64,000 bases of DNA, taken from NCBI GenBank assembly GCA_027924585.1, contig BSBM01000753.1, positions 27,678,501 to 27,742,500 of the forward strand. The letters are read 5' to 3'. This stretch comes from Larix kaempferi (Eukaryota > Streptophyta > Pinopsida > Pinales > Pinaceae). Position 1 is the first letter of the stretch; every line of letters begins with the position of its first letter. The position numbers and the translations under genes are program-made. Positions 59,601 through 64,000 of this stretch are shown here, piece by piece. The notes beneath the pieces are model-generated. The model saw only the letters and a list, made by a program, of their open reading frames with translations. It made no database searches and had not been told where the DNA came from.

Positions 59601-62119
59601 TTATTGAGCCAGTAGAGGAAAGCGATTGGATTAGTCCTATGGTGGTCCAAGAAAAGAAAACGAAAGGTGAAATAAGAATTTGCGTCGACTTGCGCAAACT
59701 CAATGATGCATCAGCGCACGATCCATTTCCCACTCCTTTCACAGATGAAGTACTTGATAATGTTGGAGGACAAGAGGCTTACTCCTTCACTGATGGTTTC
59801 TCGGGATATCATCAGATCAGAATCCATCCGGACGACCGCCACAAGACTACTTTTGCAACTGAATGGGGCTCATTCCAGTATACGGTAATGCCCTTTGGTC
59901 TTAAAAACGCACCTGCTATCTTCTCTAGAGTTGTTGTTGCTGTTTTTAAAGAATTTATCCACAAGTTTTTAGAAGTCTATTTTGATGACTGGACTGTATT
60001 TGGTTTACTAAAGAACCATATTGCGAATCTGCGCATGATGCTAGAAAAATGTAGACAGCATCAGACTTCCCTTAACTTGAAAAAATGTATATTTTGTGCG
60101 CCCTTTGGTATTTTGTTGGGACATATTGTATGCAGACAAGGACTTCTGATGGATCCTGCGAAGGTTGCCATCATTGCTAATTTACCGGCGCCCAACTCAG
60201 TTAAGCAATTGCGCACTACATTGGGACATACAGGATACTACAGAAAATTCATCAAAGGATATGCAAGGATCACAGCACCTATGGAAAGATTGCTGAAGAA
60301 GGATTCGAAGTTCCACTGGACAGAAGAATGCCAACAGAGCTTGGACACACTTAAAGAAAAGATGATCACAGCGCCTATTCTAGTTTTCCCGGACTGGAGA
60401 AAACCTTTTCATGTTCATGTTGATGCTTCTTCCATAGCATTAGGAATCGTGCTTACACAGTCTGGAGAAGGAAGTATTGACCACCCAATTGCTTACTCCA
60501 GCAGAAAGCTATCTACAGCTGAGAAGAATTACACCACTACAGAAAGGGAAGGATTAGCTATGGTGTATGCCCTACAGAAATTCAGACACTACCTGTTAGG
60601 AGCTCACTTTAAAATGTATATTGACCATTCTGCTTTGAAATATTTGGTCAATAAACCAGTTTTAGGAGGAAGAATTTGCAGATGGCTACTGCTCTTTCAA
60701 GAGTATGATTTTGAGGTTATTGTAAAGCCAGGCAGATTGAATGCAGGGCCTGACCATCTATCCAGAATAGAGTCAGGAGAGGAACCTACGAGTCTGGAGG
60801 ACAATCTGCCTGACGCACAGTTGTTTTCTATCCACGCAGCAGACGAATATTATTCTGATATTCTTGAGTTTCTCACTATCGGACAAGCGCCGGCTGAGCT
60901 TACAATCCAGCAGAAAAAGCAACTTGTTGTTAGAGCCGCAGACTTCACTTTGATAGCAGGCCAGCTTTATAAGTTGGGCCCTGACGAAATTTTGCGCAGA
61001 TGTATCTTACCACATGAAAAGAGCTCTATCATCGCAGAAGCGCATTCAGGTACCGCAGGAGGCCATTTCGCAGGAAAGCCGACTGCGCAAAAGATATTAG
61101 CCGCAGGTCTTTGGTGGCCGACATTGCACAAGGACACTAAGGAATTCTGTAAATGTTGCGATGTGTGCCAGCGCACAGGAAAACCCTCAAGGAGAGATGA
61201 AATGCCGCTAAGACCCCAGATCACACTGCGTGCTTTTGATAAATGGGCCATTGACTTTGTAGGACCTATTAACCCACCAGGAAAAAGAACTGGCGCAAGA
61301 TATATCATTACAGCTACTGAATACCTCACCAGATGGGCTGAGGCGAAGCCAGTTAAGAACTGCGACGCTGCTACTGCCGCGCAGTTCATTTTCGAGAACA
61401 TTATCACTAGGTTTGGATGCCCAGTGATCCTCATGAGTGATCAAGGTACACATTTCCTCAATGAGACTATAGAGGCCCTTACTGAAGAATTTCAAATTAA
61501 TCACCATAAGAGTACACCCTACCATCCTCAAGCTAATGGTACGGTGGAAGCATTCAATAAGATTCTTGAGAATGCCCTGACGAAAATCTGTAATCAACAA
61601 AGAGATGATTGGGACCTTAGAGTCACAGCTGTATTATGGGCTTACAAAACCACTTGCAAGAAACTAACAGGTCACACACCTTTCAGCTTGGTGTATGGAC
61701 AAGAAGCAGTTATGCCCATGGAATACATTGTTCCCAGTCTCCGAATTGCGCAAATTACAGAAATGGCAGATCCTGATACTATGAATGAAAGACTTTCGCA
61801 ACTGCTTTCCTTAGAAGAAGACAGACTTTTGGCCGGATTTCATCAACAGGTACAGAAGGCAAGACAGAAAGCTTGGCACGACAGGCACATTAAGCATAAG
61901 CACTTTGAAGAAGGAGACTTGGTACTCCTTTATGATAGTAAATTCATCAAATTTCCAGGCAAGTTTCGCGTGCATTGGTTAGGCCCTTTTCAGGTGATAA
62001 AAATAACAGACGGAGGCGCAGTTCAGCTTGCGAAGCTGGATGGAGAATTCCTACCTACAATGATAAACGGGAGTCGGCTTAAGCTTTATTGCGACGGCCA
62101 CTCCGCCCTGTCGACATAA
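56663..62119 (+). CDS. pol: gag C-terminus and pol polyprotein (PR, extra CA-like, RT, RNH, INT)
   Basis: Open for about 1818 codons in the gag frame; numbering is from the gag ATG (end at 2033). Capsid C-terminus to about 290. Five CCHC knuckles lie at 308-476 (56939-57445), with basic RGRGR..GRGRG between knuckles 3 and 4. Aspartic protease [10 protein letters not shown] is at 680-689. A second Retrotrans_gag-like domain occupies about 869-1045. RT shows [31 protein letters not shown] and catalytic YFDD (1321). RNase H includes HVDASS (Asp 1469) and [15 protein letters not shown]. Integrase has a zinc finger ([13 protein letters not shown]) and catalytic D1746, D1808 and E1844, a canonical DD35[23 protein letters not shown] near the end is the usual integrase tail. 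All catalytic residues are present, so the enzyme part looks intact. Confidence 0.95.
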   Translation, partial: KFKALIDQVSFEFAPQQHKEWFIAALLPHIRLPLMQQNLNTQEQALEMAMKLEASPIAGTSNDVAHLQNQLANLTLQVHDIKKGKEIKEEIWCTKCKAQGHSKDHCPVFIDYIATGAPNPLPQAQGPWCEICRTRGHRPQECHLLQKYVQTPKNLYCNFCKSVGHDENNCRAYDLMIERKHDVYRVQAETQGPTAGPPYDQTRDARAANYRGRGRTTNFGRGRGQITCYNCGTQGHFARDCQNPTTLCRYCKSSDHIIEECPQLQAKMQAKTPQVNQNIQLIGAEKREPDPTVNIVTRSGATTGAQEMGTGKQATQWVRRANIKPAPLNLQKQKEAFKQAQEYFSDPRASSSAAIPQNISRSQVLRQDNLVQEQATTAGRPDDDDHDDEEHARGSVQAFLRQCLELLRNKKATLELQHLLDQCQHSASTNTPQCAVHQIRSHIRTGKEMRLTAQIGAFEMDEVMLDLGSEANVLTMQTWEQMGSPQLTRSPIQLRLANQQRVSPLGRLPNVPIDIEGVRSSADFEVIKIMDDSRPYPALLGIDWAFDNLAVINLKKRQMTFEDDQIRVIAPLDPIQGPRYIEPIRAEEEARHMESLYQMTTNHSDYVNPTADGHISWRCDSSCTSDSDAGLENWQNRLHEVSARRCAMITKSIRWIGTELTDTPTFDGLTEVTKFIQEYEQKLPEPQRIQALDVALRATPARWWIAHKENIHTWKDCRRLILRRFQDTTAKALRKYEGQSDPRSHIEACIQQWSDIPEDEWVHQFIHTLDTIPRNWYTETELRRGTLTWALMIESFQLTFSFESEHPSIDQALKCIRKKVFEHYPVTEYSQPDWAVQIEHALECYNFTAEDEEDDPRNINIPESEGTRNIEGPELDIPAITEHVKLKKVNIGTEADPKFASIGDYWDDETVAHVSDLLRDYQDIFPTKFTEMKGILGDLGVMRIPLKPDAKPVKQRPYRLNPRYKEKVKEEIDKMLAAGIIEPVEESDWISPMVVQEKKTKGEIRICVDLRKLNDASAHDPFPTPFTDEVLDNVGGQEAYSFTDGFSGYHQIRIHPDDRHKTTFATEWGSFQYTVMPFGLKNAPAIFSRVVVAVFKEFIHKFLEVYFDDWTVFGLLKNHIANLRMMLEKCRQHQTSLNLKKCIFCAPFGILLGHIVCRQGLLMDPAKVAIIANLPAPNSVKQLRTTLGHTGYYRKFIKGYARITAPMERLLKKDSKFHWTEECQQSLDTLKEKMITAPILVFPDWRKPFHVHVDASSIALGIVLTQSGEGSIDHPIAYSSRKLSTAEKNYTTTEREGLAMVYALQKFRHYLLGAHFKMYIDHSALKYLVNKPVLGGRICRWLLLFQEYDFEVIVKPGRLNAGPDHLSRIESGEEPTSLEDNLPDAQLFSIHAADEYYSDILEFLTIGQAPAELTIQQKKQLVVRAADFTLIAGQLYKLGPDEILRRCILPHEKSSIIAEAHSGTAGGHFAGKPTAQKILAAGLWWPTLHKDTKEFCKCCDVCQRTGKPSRRDEMPLRPQITLRAFDKWAIDFVGPINPPGKRTGARYIITATEYLTRWAEAKPVKNCDAATAAQFIFENIITRFGCPVILMSDQGTHFLNETIEALTEEFQINHHKSTPYHPQANGTVEAFNKILENALTKICNQQRDDWDLRVTAVLWAYKTTCKKLTGHTPFSLVYGQEAVMPMEYIVPSLRIAQITEMADPDTMNERLSQLLSLEEDRLLAGFHQQVQKARQKAWHDRHIKHKHFEEGDLVLLYDSKFIKFPGKFRVHWLGPFQVIKITDGGAVQLAKLDGEFLPTMINGSRLKLYCDGHSALST

Positions 62120-62936
62120 TATATTGCTCAAGAGTGCAGATGTCCGGTGTAGTTGAAAGAGACATCGCATTCAGTCTACACGGAAGCTGCGACACACCCT
62201 CAGTTTCCAGCTTCCTGCGCAGTTCCTTGAAATATCTGCGCATCCTGAATAAAAATTGCTTGAAGAGAGCTTATCGGTGCGCTCTGGCGAAGTTTTGTTT
62301 GTGAACCGTTGAACTATCGCTCTTGCGGAGTTCCCTTTGATAAATTGCCGCTTGAAAAAGTTTTGTTGTGGACCCATAGAAGCACAGTTTCCTAAGTTGA
62401 AATGACCCGCCGAAAATTTTGAATTACAGCAGTTATGTAGCCGCGTTTGAATAAATGAAGGATAAGGCCGCTATTTAAGTCTAGCCGTTCTGACGGATTC
62501 GGCTTAATCTCCGAAAGATTTGCATTTAACTCAGGCGCCGAAAGCATTAGCTTCTCCCGGAAGGCTGTCAGAACCCGTCAATCACACTAAATGCACCGCT
62601 ACGGCAAGGAGGATAGCGTGTTGTCAACTCATCTGTAGCCGCCTATAGCTACGTTACCCCACTTGGTCGCATTTACTATCCCCGCTGGCTATAAATACCT
62701 CACACTTGTCTCATTTTCGGGTTACTGTCTTGAGTTGCATAGTTGTGTTTGAAGATCTAAATTATTGTTTTCAGAGCCGAGTGTGCAGAGTATTTTCCCT
62801 TGTTTTCAGCATCCCTACCCTACGCAGGTCCGCCATTTGCTATCCACAGTTTTGTTATTTACATTGGTTCACGACGGAGAATTTATCGACTGAAGAAGTT
62901 GTTCGTCAATTTCTACGCCGAGGCTTAGATTTCGGC
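62120..62936 (+). promoter_or_regulatory. pol-ORF3 spacer with internal TATA promoter and AUG-free leader
   Basis: A TATA box GCTATAAATACC lies at 62688-62699. From the expected start (~62720) to 62936 there is no ATG, so the first AUG is that of the 3' ORF. Two acceptor-like ATTGTTTTCAG / CTTGTTTTCAG sites (about 62767-62777 and 62799-62809) would also allow expression by splicing. No sequence is shared with the 5' LTR region, so this is not the 3' LTR. Confidence 0.6.
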
Positions 62937-64000
62937 ATGGCCACTCCGGTGACGCCTTCGACCTACGTACACCCTGGTGCTACTGATCCCAGAACATCTC
63001 CAGGCACAAGAGCATCTCAGCAGCAGCCGGAGGAACCTGTTCCAGAGCCGCTCGCGTCTATGGTGAACTATATTCCGCCGCGTCCAGATGATGCGCCGGA
63101 TGTACAGATTCCGAAGAATGCAAAGTATCCAATTCCGCTACCGCCACTACCGGCTAGTGTGCGGGTAGAAGGCCAACTATTGGGAAACATTCCATTGGTT
63201 AAATTCTCTGATTTTAACCTTGGAGACTATAAGACATATCCTCAGTTCCAGTTGGACCGATATCTGGATATCGTCCATAATCCCACCAGAAAAGTTGACG
63301 AGTTTATCCCGAAGGGATTTGCAGCAAATCTTGAGCGCCCTGGACTCTTGAATTTGTTGAAGCTACCGCACTTTGGGCGTAGCAATGAAGTGAACGCAGT
63401 CGTTAAAACACTGCTATCCTGCGTTCATGGAGGTTACCTTTGGCTCGGGAGGCCAATTGATCTAAATGTTGATTTGATACACCGTATCACCGGTCTATCT
63501 AAGGTTGGTAAGGATCCCAATATCCATTTTGTGGGAAAGGAAAAGGACCGAAAATTGGCTGCAAAGCTGGTCCAGAAATATAACTTGACAAGAGGAGGTC
63601 GGGCTTATGACCTCACGACAGTAGAAGATGAGGCACTTCGCTTCACAGGAAGTCTGCTTGCAGGAAGACTTCTCACAAAGTGCCGACCAAAAGAAGTTAC
63701 TGGAGCTGTCGTGGAGCTCGCTATCGCAGCTGCGGAGGGAGAACAGTACAACTGGTCTCTCTTCCTGCTGAATTCTTTTTTGGCTGATTGCCTGAATGTG
63801 CAGGACAATGCAGCCCAATCATTCCATTTTTCGTGGCTTCTAATTTTATGCGCTCTCGTCGGGTGGAAGGAGCACCCGAATACTCAGTTCCTTCCGCGCC
63901 GCGCAGGAGAGGTTGCCGGCATGCGCTACATCAACCTCTGGGATTCCCCTAATCCCGCGAAGCGCAAGATGAATCGCGCTGTCTTTTGTGAGTACTACTA
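62937..64000 (+). CDS. 3' ORF downstream of pol, runs off the window (at least 354 aa)
   Basis: The frame opens with MATPVTPSTYVHPG and stays open to the window edge. After a Pro-rich N-terminus (about 1-75) comes a globular region: LVKFSDFNLGDYKTYPQF, LLKLPHFG, VHGGYLWLGRPIDLNVDLIH, ITGLSKVGKDP, VGKEKDRKLAAKLVQKYNLT, CRPKEVTGAVVELA and FHFSWLLILCALVGW. The last block is hydrophobic but reads as a helix core rather than a clear signal peptide or anchor. It resembles the extra ORFs carried by large plant gypsy elements, possibly plant-mobile-domain-like; no enzymatic motif is visible. Codon use (GCG, CGC) is like pol. Alternatively it could be the first ORF of another element inserted immediately downstream. 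Confidence 0.75.
   Translation, partial: MATPVTPSTYVHPGATDPRTSPGTRASQQQPEEPVPEPLASMVNYIPPRPDDAPDVQIPKNAKYPIPLPPLPASVRVEGQLLGNIPLVKFSDFNLGDYKTYPQFQLDRYLDIVHNPTRKVDEFIPKGFAANLERPGLLNLLKLPHFGRSNEVNAVVKTLLSCVHGGYLWLGRPIDLNVDLIHRITGLSKVGKDPNIHFVGKEKDRKLAAKLVQKYNLTRGGRAYDLTTVEDEALRFTGSLLAGRLLTKCRPKEVTGAVVELAIAAAEGEQYNWSLFLLNSFLADCLNVQDNAAQSFHFSWLLILCALVGWKEHPNTQFLPRRAGEVAGMRYINLWDSPNPAKRKMNRAVFCEYY

Larger units (their letters stand above)
53576..64000 (+). mobile_element. Large Ty3/gypsy LTR retrotransposon, extends past the window
   Basis: Order: LTR/leader region, leader repeats, N-terminal ORF, gag, pol (PR, second capsid-like domain, RT, RNase H, INT), TATA promoter and 3' ORF. The protease triad is DLG, as in Athila-type elements. 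There is no archaeal-type second RNase H as in Tat/Ogre and no chromodomain. The 3' LTR lies outside. The long frames and abundant CpG (many GCGC words) contrast with the AT-rich, CpG-poor relics around it and imply a recent insertion. The left edge is placed by the break in the LINE and could be off by tens of bases. Confidence 0.85.

Noticed and set aside
57204-61600. Antisense and shifted ORFs within pol (for example 60967-61434 minus)
   Set aside because: Shadows of the long pol frame with no motifs of their own.
62120-62936. 3' LTR of the gypsy element
   Set aside because: Despite the TATA box, no stretch matches the 53.6-54.7 kb region, and an open frame follows instead of flanking DNA.
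1-64000. CRISPR array, prophage, operon or ribosomal RNA
   Set aside because: Direct repeats lack regular unique spacers, genes have introns and plant families, and no rRNA-like sequence was seen.

Overview
The window is eukaryotic nuclear DNA from a land plant, most likely a gymnosperm with a large genome. Four things point there: two plant-specific gene relics (an S-type anion channel of the SLAH2/SLAH3 group and a SEX4-type starch phosphatase), a plant GT-AG intron, almost no unbroken reading frames over 55 kb, and layered remains of conifer-like LINE, Ty3/gypsy and Ty1/copia elements. There is no bacterial-style gene organisation, CRISPR array or rRNA. The lineage is an inference from the repeat families, not a proof.

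Left part (1-20 kb). The minus strand starts with a frameshifted, intronless SEX4-like copy. It is followed by a hAT-type MITE with a perfect 8-bp target duplication (2976-3351), a decayed LINE (3735-5400), an LTR-like block, two tRNA-derived SINE heads (8.5-9.0 kb) and a diverged 1.1-kb tandem duplication (11.5-13.3 kb). The only believable host gene model is on the minus strand at 15579-16449: two exons encoding the cytosolic N-terminal region of an SLAH-type anion channel. Its membrane exons do not appear in the 15.5 kb that follow. A second hAT-like element (19085-20507) carries an exon-like open frame.

Middle part (20-51 kb). Overlapping dead elements follow: an antisense LINE (20.5-22.5), a gypsy tail (22.5-23.8), a compound microsatellite, a sense LINE 3' half with an internal duplication (24.3-26.2), LINE ORF1-like relics (30 and 34 kb), a copia relic (36.9-38.0) and a gypsy RT fragment (49.3-50.0). 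Between 27.6 and 47 kb the same low-copy module recurs. Four same-strand copies carry a TATA-like box, a first-exon-like stretch and a conserved splice-donor-like GCAG|GTA. Upstream blocks recur as well, some of them inverted, along with many short tandem duplications and one long perfect hairpin (38736-38854).

Right part (51-64 kb). A plant L1 LINE with RT, zf-RVT-like and RNase H regions lies antisense at 51.0-53.6 kb. It breaks off where a large, well-preserved Ty3/gypsy element begins, probably a nested insertion. In order, that element has an LTR/leader region, a 76-bp leader repeat carrying a repeated 10-codon uORF, an N-terminal ORF and gag, then pol with five CCHC knuckles, PR, a second capsid-like domain, RT, RNase H and DD35E integrase. 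A long 3' ORF follows, with its own TATA box and an AUG-free leader, and runs off the window. The first ORF, gag and pol share one frame, broken by two UAG codons. This element is the most interesting object in the window.
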